DNA of 64,000 nt, taken from Rhodobacter sp. SGA-6-6. Its GTDB lineage: Bacteria; Pseudomonadota; Alphaproteobacteria; Rhodobacterales; Rhodobacteraceae. The number at the start of each line of letters is the position of its first letter. Positions within the stretch are counted from its first letter, which is position 1. The notes under the pieces were generated by a model, which was not told where the DNA came from, searched no databases, and worked only from the letters and a program-made list of their open reading frames with translations. The stretch covers positions 248,001 to 312,000 of the forward strand of contig NZ_JAAKGP010000005.1 of assembly GCF_011043545.1 (NCBI RefSeq), read 5' to 3'. Below are positions 24,080 to 32,954 of the stretch, in pieces. A program made the position numbers and the translations under genes.

Positions 24080-25330
24080 TTACTTGATCTTGGCCTTCAC
24101 CGCCTCGATGTCGTCCGTGGACATCTCGCCCACCGTGGTCACCACGCCGTCGACGATCTGCCACAGCCGGAACGGCCCGGCGATGTCGCCGTAGTCGTCG
24201 AAATGCACCGGGCCGATGACGCCCTCGTAGCGGATCGGCTTGCCCTCGGCGATCAGCGCCAGCGCCTTGGCGAATTCCTCCTTGCCGGCATAGATCGGCT
24301 CGCCCGCCGGATCGACGGCGGCGCGCAGCGCGTCGGGCAGCTTGGCCCGGTCCGGCCCGCCGGCGATGGCGATGGCCAGGCCCACCAGCGCGCCCGCGTC
24401 ATAGGAGCGGTCGGCGGCCGGCGCGGCGGGGTCGATGCCGGAGAAGTCCTTGTAATTGGCGTTGAAATATTCCGTCGAGGCGGTCGGATCGGTGCCCGAG
24501 GAGGTGCCGAAGGCCTCGCCCAGGTATTCCTTGCCGACCGCGCCGATGAAGTCTTCGCTGTTCATGCCGTCGTTCAGCAGGAACTTCTGCACCCCGCCCT
24601 GGCTGATCCAGGTCCGGGCGATGGTGGCGCCGTCCACCGGGTCCGACACCAGGTAAAGCGCGTCGATCTCGCCCGCCGCCATCGCCGCGGTGACTTCGGA
24701 GGCATAGGAGGACTGCTTGCCGTTGTAGGGCGTGACCGAGACCACGGTGCCGCCCATGGCGGTGAAGGGGTCGGAGAATTCCTTCACCATGTTCACGCCG
24801 AAGTCGTTGTTCTGGTGGATGATGGCGATCTTCTTGAAGCCGCGGTCGATGGCGAACTGCGCCGCCGCCACGCCCTGCAGCGCGTCCGAGGTGATGGTGC
24901 GGAAGAAGACGCCGCCGGTCTTGCCCTCGCGGCCGAGCGCGGTCAGCGTCGGCGAGGAGGAGGCGGGCGAGACCTGCAGCACCCCGGCCGGCGCGGTGAC
25001 CGAGGTCAGGATCGGGATCGACATCGGGCTGATCACGCCGCCGATGATGGCGGGGACCTTCTCGACCTGCACCAGTTGCGTCGCCGCGTCCACGGCGACA
25101 TTGGCCTGGGTCTGGCTGTCGCGGGTATCGGTCTTCAGGGTGCAGCCGGCGACGCCGCCGGCCTCGTTCAGGTCGCGGAAGGCCATCTCGACCGATTTCG
25201 CGCTGGCCTGGCCGTATTCGCCGGCCGGGCCGGTCAGTTCCAGCACCAGGCCCACGGTGATCTCGCAGGCTGCTGCCAGCCCGGGCGTCAGCGCCAGCGC
25301 GGCGGCGCTGGCGAGAAGGATGCGTTTCAT
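24080..25330 (-). CDS. Branched-chain-amino-acid-type ABC substrate-binding protein
   Basis: 416 residues with a Sec signal peptide ([16 protein letters not shown]). Periplasmic type-1 binding protein: [18 protein letters not shown] at the N-terminus, [13 protein letters not shown] and [12 protein letters not shown] in the cleft. The matching ATPases and permeases are at 28.1-31.4 kb on the opposite strand, driven from the same GntR divergon. It is last of the five-gene minus-strand arm, 85 bp after the aldo/keto reductase. The substrate is unknown; LivK-type proteins also bind non-amino-acid ligands. Confidence 0.93.
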   Translation of the reverse strand: MKRILLASAAALALTPGLAAACEITVGLVLELTGPAGEYGQASAKSVEMAFRDLNEAGGVAGCTLKTDTRDSQTQANVAVDAATQLVQVEKVPAIIGGVISPMSIPILTSVTAPAGVLQVSPASSSPTLTALGREGKTGGVFFRTITSDALQGVAAAQFAIDRGFKKIAIIHQNNDFGVNMVKEFSDPFTAMGGTVVSVTPYNGKQSSYASEVTAAMAAGEIDALYLVSDPVDGATIARTWISQGGVQKFLLNDGMNSEDFIGAVGKEYLGEAFGTSSGTDPTASTEYFNANYKDFSGIDPAAPAADRSYDAGALVGLAIAIAGGPDRAKLPDALRAAVDPAGEPIYAGKEEFAKALALIAEGKPIRYEGVIGPVHFDDYGDIAGPFRLWQIVDGVVTTVGEMSTDDIEAVKAKIK

Positions 25331-25415
25331 GGGGTCGTCCTCTCTCGTTGGATTTCGGGTCTCGGCCCTTGTTCGATGCGCCGCCGCGGCCGGGCCTGGC
25401 CGGGCGGCTGATGGC

Positions 25416-26468
25416 TCAGGCTTCGGCGTTGAGGTTGTATTTGATGATCTGGCCGTGGCGGCCGTGGCGGTCGCGCTCCAGCGTGTAGGTGTCGCCCTCG
25501 GGGATGTGCCCCTGGGCCAGCACCGCGGCGATCTCGGCCCGGTCGGCATCGGTCAGCCGCAGCGCGCAGATGGCGAGGTTGCGGGGCAGGTGGTCGCGGT
25601 TCCTGGCCCCGACGATGACCCCCGCCACCGCCGGCCGGTCCAGCATGGCGGCCGAGGCGACGGTGGCGATGTCGCTGCCGTGGCGGTCGGCGATGCGGCG
25701 CAGGGTTTGCAGCAGCGCTTGGAACAGCTCCCACCCGCCGAAATCGTCGATGATCAGCTTGTATTTGGTCAGTGAGCGGTTCTCCAACTCGCCCTTCGGC
25801 TCCGGTTTCCCCAGCCAGCGGTCGCCGAGGAAGCCGCCCGCCACGGTGCCGTAGCAGAGGATCCAGAAGCCGTTCCTCTGCGCCGACTGCGCCAGCAGCC
25901 CCTCGGCCCGGCGGTCGATCAGCGAATACTGCACCTGCATCGACAGCAAGGGAACCCCGGCGGCGATGATCTCCTCGGTCCGCGCGGTGTCGAAATTGGT
26001 GCCGCCGATGTTGGCGACCTTGCCTTCGACCCGCAGCTCGTCCAGCCAGCCGACGGCATCCAGGTAGCGCGGCACGGCATAGTCCCACCAGTGGAACTGC
26101 ACCAGATCCAGCCGCTCCATCCGCAGCCGCTTCAAGGAGGTCTCGACGATGCCGCGGACGTAAGCGCGGTCGCAATCGGCCAGCCGTGACAGGTCGGGGA
26201 CCAGTTTGGTGTGGACCCTGATCCGCGCCAGCGCCTCGGCGCCGTGGCGGTTGCCGTATTCCGTGCGGAAGGCGCCGATCATCTCCTCGACGCCGGTGTA
26301 GATGTCGGCGCAGTCGAAGGTGGTGATCCCGGCCTCGGCGAAGGCGATCATGTCCTCGACGGCGGCCTTCGGGTCCACCGCGCCATGGCCGCCCGCCAGC
26401 TGCCAACCGCCGCGCAGCACGCGCGAGATGTCGTATCCGGGGCGGAGGGTGATCGTCGGCACGGTCAT
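25416..26468 (-). CDS. Aldo/keto reductase
   Basis: 350-residue TIM-barrel oxidoreductase. FDCADIYTG gives the catalytic D and Y, followed by VHTKLVPDLS (catalytic Lys) and LDLVQFHWWDY (His). A C-terminal GVIVGARNRDHL phosphate-binding loop indicates NADP(H). The start overlaps the TIGR04076 stop by 4 bp, so it is in the GntR-DUF3830 operon. It would reduce or oxidise a carbonyl in the catabolic route for the imported substrate. Confidence 0.92.
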   Translation of the reverse strand: MTVPTITLRPGYDISRVLRGGWQLAGGHGAVDPKAAVEDMIAFAEAGITTFDCADIYTGVEEMIGAFRTEYGNRHGAEALARIRVHTKLVPDLSRLADCDRAYVRGIVETSLKRLRMERLDLVQFHWWDYAVPRYLDAVGWLDELRVEGKVANIGGTNFDTARTEEIIAAGVPLLSMQVQYSLIDRRAEGLLAQSAQRNGFWILCYGTVAGGFLGDRWLGKPEPKGELENRSLTKYKLIIDDFGGWELFQALLQTLRRIADRHGSDIATVASAAMLDRPAVAGVIVGARNRDHLPRNLAICALRLTDADRAEIAAVLAQGHIPEGDTYTLERDRHGRHGQIIKYNLNAEA

Positions 26469-26809
26469 TCTTGCGGTCCTTCGGGCAGGGGAACTGCGGT
26501 GGTCTCGGCATGGCTGAAGCGGCGCTTGCCCAGCCGGGTGATCCGCAGCCGCGAGGGGCAGTTGGGGTCGGGGCAGGCGACCTCGGCGTCCGACGTCATC
26601 CAGTCGTTGGGATGGGTGACGCGCTGCTTGGCGGGCAGCAGCGGCAGGATCGCCGACAGCGAATAGATCGAGAAGCTCTGCCCCGGCGGCAGGTGCAGCT
26701 GCTCGCCCCGCAGCTCGAACCAGTCGCCGGGGGTGCCGCAGTAGATATGCGCGCCCTCGGGGGCGGTGATCTCGACCCGCAGGTCGTAAAGCTCGAACTC
26801 GTCGGTCAT
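26465..26809 (-). CDS. TIGR04076-like small protein
   Basis: 114 residues. Small beta-rich protein opening with ELYDLRVEI, with a GTPGDWFEL loop and a C-terminal CPDPNCPSRLRIT cluster. I read it as a TIGR04076-family conserved protein; no function is established. It overlaps both neighbours by 4 bp, so its stoichiometry and role are tied to DUF3830 and the aldo/keto reductase. The identification is moderately sure. Confidence 0.65.
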   Translation of the reverse strand: MTDEFELYDLRVEITAPEGAHIYCGTPGDWFELRGEQLHLPPGQSFSIYSLSAILPLLPAKQRVTHPNDWMTSDAEVACPDPNCPSRLRITRLGKRRFSHAETTAVPLPEGPQE

Positions 26810-27279
26810 TCCGCCCTCCGATAGGTGATCTCGCAAGCCCCCGTCTGGCGGATGCGGCCGCAGGCGGCGGCCAGCGCGGCGCGGTCCTCCGCCGCGACCT
26901 GCGCCACCACCGAGCCCGCCAGCCAGCCGATCGGGAACAGCATCCGCGCGCCGGGGCCGTAGAAGAGGCCGATGTCGAAGACCGGGTCCGGGTTGCCGCC
27001 CCACATCCGCGCCGGCACATAGGCCAGCACCACGTCGCCCGGCTGCGGGTGCAGGGTGGCGTTCTCGGGCGGCAGGGCAGGCTCGTCGCCCAGATGCGAG
27101 GGCGGGATCGGGCAGGAGATTTCCGGGCCGGTCCAGATCGCATGGATCGAGGGCACCACCCGGGGCGTTTCCAGATAGCGCCAGAGGAAGGCGGCATTGG
27201 CCGGGGCCTTGTCCTCCAGCAGGGCGGCGGCGACGGAGAGGCCGCTTTTCGCTTCGGAAATCAGGATGCTGCGGGTCAT
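26806..27279 (-). CDS. DUF3830 (cyclophilin-like fold) protein
   Basis: 157 residues. It matches the DUF3830 pattern: VAAALLEDKAPANAAFLW, a WTGPEISCPIP strand, a HPQPGDVVLAY turn and GARMLFPIGWLAGSVVAQV. The family is predicted to have a cyclophilin-like barrel and usually neighbours transporters and amidohydrolases, but its activity is unknown. The ATG overlaps the stop of the GntR gene by 4 bp. Confidence 0.75.
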   Translation of the reverse strand: MTRSILISEAKSGLSVAAALLEDKAPANAAFLWRYLETPRVVPSIHAIWTGPEISCPIPPSHLGDEPALPPENATLHPQPGDVVLAYVPARMWGGNPDPVFDIGLFYGPGARMLFPIGWLAGSVVAQVAAEDRAALAAACGRIRQTGACEITYRRAE

Positions 27280-27980
27280 GCCATCTCTCCGGTCCTTGCC
27301 AGCTTCTCGCGCAGATAGGCGAAGGGGCGGCTGATGTCGGCCACCAGCGCCGCCCGCGCCGCCGCGGCGTCGCCCCGTTCCAGCGCCGACAGCAGGGCGC
27401 GGTGGAAGCTGGCGGTGTCGTGCTCGCCGGCCTCGGAGAAGGCGAAGATCGCCGCGCGGGTGCAGGGGCCGGATTGCAGCCAGAGGCTTTCGATCATCGG
27501 CAGCAGCACCTCCGAGCCGCAGGCGCGGTAGATGGTGAAGTGGAAGGCCTGGTTCAGCGCCGCCTCGCGGTCCATCGTCTCGGGGCTGGTGGTCAGCCGC
27601 AGCGCCTCCCATTCCCGCAGATGGCCGCGCAGGGTGGCGATCAGGTCCGGGGTCATCCGCGGCGCGGCCATCGCCACCGCCTCGCCCTCGATCAGGATGC
27701 GGGCGCGCAGGATGTCGTCCAGCCGCCCGGGCGTCGCCTCCGGCACCCGGATCTGCCGGCTGGGCAGCGCCTCCAGCGCCTGTTCGGTGATCAGCCGGCC
27801 GAGCGCCTCGCGCACGGGCATAGTGGAGGTCATCAGCGCATCGGCCAGCTGGCGGATGGTCAGCACCTGCCCGGGCGCGAACAGCCCGGTGATCAGCGCG
27901 CGGCGCAGTTCGGTATAGACCCGGTCCTGCACGGTTTCCCGCCCCACCGGCGCCAGGGCGATCCCGGCCTCCTGTCCCAT
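27276..27980 (-). CDS. GntR-family regulator (FCD type) of the ABC/DUF3830 locus
   Basis: 234 residues from the ATG at 27980, chosen for GGAGGG upstream; an ATG at 28010 has no ribosome binding site. An N-terminal winged helix (LITGLFAPGQVLTIRQLADAL, STMPVREALGRL) is followed by an FCD ligand domain with metal-type histidines (FHFTIYRACGS, ASFHRALL). It faces the ABC operon across a 25-bp dyad and leads the enzyme operon. It probably represses both until the substrate or an acidic catabolite binds. Confidence 0.9.
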   Translation of the reverse strand: MGQEAGIALAPVGRETVQDRVYTELRRALITGLFAPGQVLTIRQLADALMTSTMPVREALGRLITEQALEALPSRQIRVPEATPGRLDDILRARILIEGEAVAMAAPRMTPDLIATLRGHLREWEALRLTTSPETMDREAALNQAFHFTIYRACGSEVLLPMIESLWLQSGPCTRAAIFAFSEAGEHDTASFHRALLSALERGDAAAARAALVADISRPFAYLREKLARTGEMA

Positions 27981-28028
27981 CCGACCCTCCAACGAATCGT
28001 CTTGTCTCATCGGATTACACGTCCATAC

Positions 28029-28053
28029 TGTGATCAAAGCAAGAGTGATCACA
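28029..28053. promoter_or_regulatory. Candidate GntR operator
   Basis: TGTGATCA (28029-28036), 9 bp, TGATCACA (28046-28053): a perfect 8-bp inverted repeat in the divergent region, 23 bp before the ABC ATPase start. Confidence 0.65.
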
Positions 28054-28075
28054 GATCAAACATCAGGGACGGACG

Positions 28076-28849
28076 ATGACGACACCCCCGATACTGGAGG
28101 CTCAGGCGCTGACCAAACGCTTCGGCGGCGTGACGGCGGTGAATGGGATGTCGCTGGCCGTGGGGCAGGGCGAAATTCTCGGCCTGATCGGCCCCAACGG
28201 CGCCGGCAAGACCACGATGTTCGACCTGCTGGCCGGATCGGTGACGCCGACCTCGGGCCGCATCCTGCTGGCCGGGCGCGAGGTGACCGCCGATCCCGCG
28301 CATCGCCGGCTGTCGCGCGGGCTGGGGCGGACCTTCCAGATCCCGCGGCCCTTCCCGGAACTCTCGCTGGTCGACAACCTGCTGCTGGCGCGGCAAGGCC
28401 AGACCGGCGAGCATATCTGGGCCAGCTTCCTGTCGCCCCGCCGCATCGCCGCAGAAGAGCGGGCGGCGGCGGAGAAGGCCCGCGAGATCCTGTCGATGAT
28501 GCTGCTGGACAAGTTGGCCGACCAGCCGGCGCGGGTGCTGTCGGGCGGGCAGCGCAAGCTGCTGGAACTGGCGCGGGTGATGATGGCCGACCCGCAGGTG
28601 ATCCTGCTGGATGAGCCGGCGGCCGGGGTGAACCCCTCGCTGCTGGAGGTGCTGATCGACCGCATCCGCGCCATCAACGCCACCGGCGTGACCTTCCTGT
28701 TGATCGAGCACAACATCGACATGGTGACCCGGCTCTGCCACCGGATCGTGGTCATGGCCTCCGGCGCGCATCTCTGCGAGGGCACGGCCGAGCAGGTCTC
28801 GCGCGACCCCCGGGTGATCGAAGCCTATCTCGGGGGGGCGGCGGCATGA
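28076..28849 (+). CDS. ABC transporter ATPase, LivG type
   Basis: 257 residues. Walker A GPNGAGKTT, signature LSGGQRKLLELARVMM, Walker B VILLDEPAAG and the switch histidine in LLIEHNID. The long insert between Walker A and signature (PRPFPELSLVDNLL) is typical of LivG. It is first of five overlapping genes: two ATPases, two permeases and an FAD oxidoreductase. Confidence 0.95.
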   Translation: MTTPPILEAQALTKRFGGVTAVNGMSLAVGQGEILGLIGPNGAGKTTMFDLLAGSVTPTSGRILLAGREVTADPAHRRLSRGLGRTFQIPRPFPELSLVDNLLLARQGQTGEHIWASFLSPRRIAAEERAAAEKAREILSMMLLDKLADQPARVLSGGQRKLLELARVMMADPQVILLDEPAAGVNPSLLEVLIDRIRAINATGVTFLLIEHNIDMVTRLCHRIVVMASGAHLCEGTAEQVSRDPRVIEAYLGGAAA

Positions 28850-29568
28850 GCCTGTTGACCGTCAGCCAATTGGAAGCGGGCTACGAGCCGGGCTTGTCCA
28901 TCGTCAAAGGCGCCTCGATCCATGCCGACAAGGGCGAGATCGTGGTGATCCTCGGTCCCAACGGCGCCGGGAAATCCAGCCTGATCAAGGCCATCGCCGG
29001 CATCGTTCCAGTGACCGGCGGCAGCGTCGTGCTGGACGGCGAGGACATCACCGCGGTGCCGGCGCATCTGAAGATCCGCAAGGGCCTGGCCTTCGTGCCG
29101 CAGACCGAGAACGTCTTCCCGCTGATGAGCGTGGAGGAGAACCTCGCCGTCGCCGCCGGGGTGTTCCGCGGCGCCGCCGCGCCCATCGAAGAGATGTTCG
29201 CCCTCTTCCCCGACCTCGCCCGCCAGCGCCGGCTGGCCGCGGGCAGCCTGTCGGGCGGGCAGCGGCAGATGCTGGCCTGCGCCCGGGCCCTGATCGTGCG
29301 TCCCGGGGTGCTGATGCTGGACGAGCCCTCCGCCGGCCTGTCGCCGAAATTCGTCGAGCAGGTCTTCGCAAGGCTGGTGGAGATCCGCGCCTCCGGCGTG
29401 ACCATCGTGCTGGTGGAGCAGAACGCCCGCGCCGCGCTGGCCATCGGCGACCGCGCCTATGTGCTGGTCGAGGGGCGCGAGGCGCATGAGGGGCCGGCGA
29501 AGACCCTCTGGGACGATCCGCTGATCGCCGAGCTTTACCTCGGCCACCGCAAGGAGGGCGTGCAATGA
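28846..29568 (+). CDS. ABC transporter ATPase, LivF type
   Basis: 240 residues. Walker A GPNGAGKSS, PQTENVFPLMSVEENL, signature LSGGQRQMLACARALI, Walker B VLMLDEPSAGL and switch VLVEQN. It pairs with the LivG-type subunit to energise uptake through the two membrane subunits downstream. Its ATG overlaps the upstream stop by 4 bp. Confidence 0.95.
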   Translation: MSLLTVSQLEAGYEPGLSIVKGASIHADKGEIVVILGPNGAGKSSLIKAIAGIVPVTGGSVVLDGEDITAVPAHLKIRKGLAFVPQTENVFPLMSVEENLAVAAGVFRGAAAPIEEMFALFPDLARQRRLAAGSLSGGQRQMLACARALIVRPGVLMLDEPSAGLSPKFVEQVFARLVEIRASGVTIVLVEQNARAALAIGDRAYVLVEGREAHEGPAKTLWDDPLIAELYLGHRKEGVQ

Positions 29569-30464
29569 GCCTGCAATTCCTGCTCGACGGGCTGATTTCC
29601 GGCGCGATGATCGGATTGGGCGCCATCGGGGTGACGCTGACCTATTCGATCCTGCGCTTCTCCAACTTCGCGCATGGCGACCTGATGGCCTGGGGCGCCT
29701 ATGCCGCGCTGGTGGCGGTGGGGGTGGTCGGCGGCTTGGCCGGGCCGATCGCGCCCCTGTCCTTCGGCCTGCCGCTGATCCTTGCCACGCTTTTCGCCAT
29801 GGGGTTCACCGCCGGGCTGGCGCTGCTGCTGGACTGGCTGCTGTTCGCCCGGCTGCGGGCGCGGGGGCAGGCGATCATCGTCGTCATGGCCTCCTTCGGC
29901 GCCTCGATGGCCTTGCGGAACCTGTTGGAGTTCCTGTTCTCCTCCAGCCCCGCCTATTACTCGCGCGCGCTTCAGATCGCGCAGCCGGTGGGCTTCGGCA
30001 TCCGCATCACCCCCGACCAGGGGGCGCTCCTGGTGATGACCGTGGCGCTGGTGACCGGGATGCACCTGTTCCTGACCCGCAGCCAGCGGGGGCGCGAGAT
30101 GCGGGCCTACAGCCAGAACCCGGCGCTGGCCCGCGTCACCGGCATCGACGTGTCCCGGGTGGTGCGGACGACATGGATCATCGGCGCGGCGCTGGCCGCC
30201 GCCGCCGGGGTGATGGTCGGCACACTGGTGCAGATCCGGCCGCTGATGGGGCTGGACCTGCTGCTGCCGATGTTCGCGGCCGCCATCCTGGGCGGCATCG
30301 GCTCGGTCCCCGGGGCGGTGCTGGCCGGGCTGATCATCGGCTTGTCCGAGGCCGCCGCGGTGATGTTCATCGGCGCGGAATGGCGGGCCGGGGTGGCCTT
30401 CGTGATCCTGATGGCGGTGCTGCTGGTCCGCCCCACCGGCCTGTTCGGAGTGACCGAGAGATGA
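29565..30464 (+). CDS. ABC transporter permease, LivH type
   Basis: 299 residues with about eight hydrophobic segments. It carries the LivH opening (GLISGAMIGLGAIGVTLTYS, RFSNFAHGDLMAWGAY) and the cytoplasmic coupling segment SQRGREMRAYSQNPALARVTGID. It forms the inner-membrane channel with the LivM-type partner, which overlaps its stop by 4 bp. Confidence 0.94.
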   Translation: MSLQFLLDGLISGAMIGLGAIGVTLTYSILRFSNFAHGDLMAWGAYAALVAVGVVGGLAGPIAPLSFGLPLILATLFAMGFTAGLALLLDWLLFARLRARGQAIIVVMASFGASMALRNLLEFLFSSSPAYYSRALQIAQPVGFGIRITPDQGALLVMTVALVTGMHLFLTRSQRGREMRAYSQNPALARVTGIDVSRVVRTTWIIGAALAAAAGVMVGTLVQIRPLMGLDLLLPMFAAAILGGIGSVPGAVLAGLIIGLSEAAAVMFIGAEWRAGVAFVILMAVLLVRPTGLFGVTER

Positions 30465-31399
30465 TCGACCTCATCGGCTACGGCGCCTTCTTCCTGTCCA
30501 CCGCGCTGATCTTCGCCATCATCACCCTGGGCCTGAACCTGCAATGGGGGCTGACGGGGTTGTTCAACGTCGGCATCGCCGGTTTCGTGGCGATCGGGGC
30601 CTATACCTCCGCCATCCTGACCACGCCGGACACGCCCGACCGGATCGGCGGTTTCGGCTGGCCGATCCTGGCTGGCTGGGCGGCGGCGATGGCGCTGACC
30701 GCGGCGGCGGCGGGTTTCACCGGCTTCGCCACGCTGCGGTTGAAGTCGGACTATCTGGCGATCACCACCTTCGGCGTGGCGGTGGTGGTGCAGCTTGCCG
30801 CGCTGAACGCCGTCGGCCTGACCGGAGGGCCCTTCGGCGTCGCCTTCATCCCGCGCCCTTTCGCCGGGCTGCAATCCGACCCGCTGGCCTTCAACCTTGT
30901 CAACCTCGGCATCATCGCCGCGGTGACGCTCGCCTGCTACCTGGCGCTTGAACGCCTCTCGCGCAGCCCCTGGGGCCGGGTGCTGCGGGCTTTGCGCGAG
31001 GACGAACGCGCCGCCATTTCGCTGGGCAAAAGCGCGCGCAGCTACCGCATTCAGGCCTTCGCCGTGGGCGGGGCGGTGATGGGGCTGGCGGGCGCGGTGC
31101 AGGCGCATTTCATCGGCTTCATCGCGCCGGACAACTACATCCCGACGTTGACCTTCCAGGTCTGGGCGATGCTGATGGTCGGCGGGTCCGGCTCCAACCG
31201 CGGGGCGGTGATGGGCGCCGTCGTGGTCTGGGCGGTCTGGATCGGCGCGGGCTGGCTGACCTCGGCGCTGGTGCCGGTGGACTGGCAGGCGCGGGCGGCC
31301 TCGCTGCAGATCGTCGCCATCGGGGTGATGCTCTGCCTGATCCTGCTGGGACGGCCGCAGGGCTTCTTCGGGCCGCGGCGGGGCAGGGGGATGGAATGA
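30461..31399 (+). CDS. ABC transporter permease, LivM type
   Basis: 312 residues, multi-spanning. LivM motifs are LGLNLQWGLTGLFNVGIAGF, TLRLKSDYLAITT and the coupling helix SPWGRVLRALREDERAA. It ends in a short basic tail (PRRGRGME). The next gene, an FAD oxidoreductase, starts in its stop codon, which links transport directly to oxidation of the substrate. Confidence 0.94.
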   Translation: MIDLIGYGAFFLSTALIFAIITLGLNLQWGLTGLFNVGIAGFVAIGAYTSAILTTPDTPDRIGGFGWPILAGWAAAMALTAAAAGFTGFATLRLKSDYLAITTFGVAVVVQLAALNAVGLTGGPFGVAFIPRPFAGLQSDPLAFNLVNLGIIAAVTLACYLALERLSRSPWGRVLRALREDERAAISLGKSARSYRIQAFAVGGAVMGLAGAVQAHFIGFIAPDNYIPTLTFQVWAMLMVGGSGSNRGAVMGAVVVWAVWIGAGWLTSALVPVDWQARAASLQIVAIGVMLCLILLGRPQGFFGPRRGRGME

Positions 31400-32694
31400 C
31401 GCCTGTCCCGGAGACCCTCTGGCACGCCACCGCCGCCGCGATCCCGCCCTTCCCGCCGCTGGCAGGGGGGGCGGAGGCCGATCTGCTGGTCGTCGGCGGC
31501 GGCTTCACCGGCCTCTCCGCCGCGCTTCATGCCGCCGAGGCCGGGCTGCGGGTGGTGCTGGTGGAAGCCGAGGGCATCGCCTTCGGTGCGACCGGCCGCA
31601 ACGCCGGCTTCGTGGTGCCGAACTTCGCCAAGGTCGACCCCGACGACGTGCGCGCGAAGCTGGGCGAGCCCCGCGCCGCCCGGTTGCTGGCGATGGCCGC
31701 CGGCAGCGCCGATCTGGTCTTCGCACTGATCCGCCGCCATGGCATCGCCTGCGAGGCGCTGCAATCGGGCTGGATACAACCGTCCCACTCCGACGCCGCG
31801 CTGGCCCGGGCGCGGGAGAGGGTGCGGCAATGGCAGGCGCTGGACCGGCCGGCGGAGCTGCTGGACGCCGAGGCGGTGCAGGCGCTGACCGGGGTGAGGG
31901 GCTGGCGCGGCGGCTGGATCGACCGCTCGGGCGGGGTGCTGAACCCGGTGGCCTATGCCCGCGGGCTGGCGCTGGCCGCCGCCGCGGCGGGGGCGGCGAT
32001 CCACGAGGGCACGCCCGTCACCGCGCTGGAGCGGGAGGGGCAGGGCTGGCGCGCCGCCACCCCGGGCGGAGACATCCGGGCCACGAAGGTATTGCTGGCG
32101 ACCAATGCCCATGCCGGCGGGCTCTGGCCGCGGCTGGCCCGCAGCTTCTTCCCGCTGAAGGTGTTCCAGATCGCCACCGAGCCGCTTGCCCCGTCCGTCC
32201 GCGACCGCCTGCTGCCCGGCGGGCAATGCGTCTCGGACAGCCGCCGCAACCTCTTCACCTTCCGCTTCGACGCCGGGAACCGGCTGATCACCGGCGGAAT
32301 GCACATCCTCGGCCCCGGTGCGGCGACCCGGGTGCCGCGGGCGATCCTGGCCCGCATGGCGCGGGCGCTGGACCTGCCGGAGGCCCCGCGGCTGCAATTT
32401 TCCTGGTCCGGCATGGCCGCCGTCACCCCCGACTTCCTGCCGCGGCTGATCGAGCCCGCCCCGGGCCTGCTGGCCGCCTTCGCCTGCAACGCCCGCGGCA
32501 TCGCCCTGACCACCGCCCTGGGGCCGGAGCTGGCCCGCTGGGCGGCGGGAGAGCCCGCCGACAATCTGGCCCCGCCGCTGGCGCCCTTGCGGGCGATCCC
32601 CTTCCACGGGCTGGCGAGGATGGCGCCGAATGCGCTGTTGCCGCTGAGCATCCTGCGCGACCGCCGCGAAAGCCCGCCGGGGCTGGCGCGGTAG
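31396..32694 (+). CDS. FAD-dependent amine/amino-acid oxidoreductase (DAO family)
   Basis: 432 residues. An N-terminal dinucleotide fold (ADLLVVGGGFTGLSAALHAA, then VVLVEAE) and ATGRNAGFVVPNF fit the gamma-glutamylputrescine-oxidase/DadA group. The C-terminal part (FACNARGIALTTALG) closes the FAD site. Such enzymes oxidise secondary or primary amines. Translational coupling to the LivM permease makes it likely that the imported compound is an amine or amino acid. The substrate is otherwise unknown. Confidence 0.9.
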   Translation: MTPVPETLWHATAAAIPPFPPLAGGAEADLLVVGGGFTGLSAALHAAEAGLRVVLVEAEGIAFGATGRNAGFVVPNFAKVDPDDVRAKLGEPRAARLLAMAAGSADLVFALIRRHGIACEALQSGWIQPSHSDAALARARERVRQWQALDRPAELLDAEAVQALTGVRGWRGGWIDRSGGVLNPVAYARGLALAAAAAGAAIHEGTPVTALEREGQGWRAATPGGDIRATKVLLATNAHAGGLWPRLARSFFPLKVFQIATEPLAPSVRDRLLPGGQCVSDSRRNLFTFRFDAGNRLITGGMHILGPGAATRVPRAILARMARALDLPEAPRLQFSWSGMAAVTPDFLPRLIEPAPGLLAAFACNARGIALTTALGPELARWAAGEPADNLAPPLAPLRAIPFHGLARMAPNALLPLSILRDRRESPPGLAR

Positions 32695-32708
32695 TCCGCG
32701 GCCTCGTT

Positions 32709-32923
32709 CGGGCGGGATCAGGCAAGGCACTGCCTTGCCCCCGCCCGTGCGCGGGGGTTGCACCCGGAGACGGTGCGGCACGAGACCCCGAGAGGCCAGC
32801 GCCCGACCCGGCGGGCGAGAAGCGCCTGGCCCAAGGGCGGGGCGGGCGCTGGCCGGGCCTTGAGGGCCCGGCCGGGACAAGGGGAAGCGTTGTGCTGTGG
32901 CGAAGGCACGCGCCTTCGCCATG
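32709..32923 (-). repeat. Multi-hairpin intergenic element, copy E
   Basis: Reverse orientation. Hairpin 4 (32721-32739) reads GGCAAGGCA c TGCCTTGCC, a compensated change from GGCGAGGCA/TGCCTCGCC. Hairpin 1 is at 32899-32920. The middle variant is shared with D and G. It lies between convergent genes. Confidence 0.9.
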
Positions 32924-32954
32924 GAGGCCGAGCGGAGGCCCGCCCCTCAGCCCC

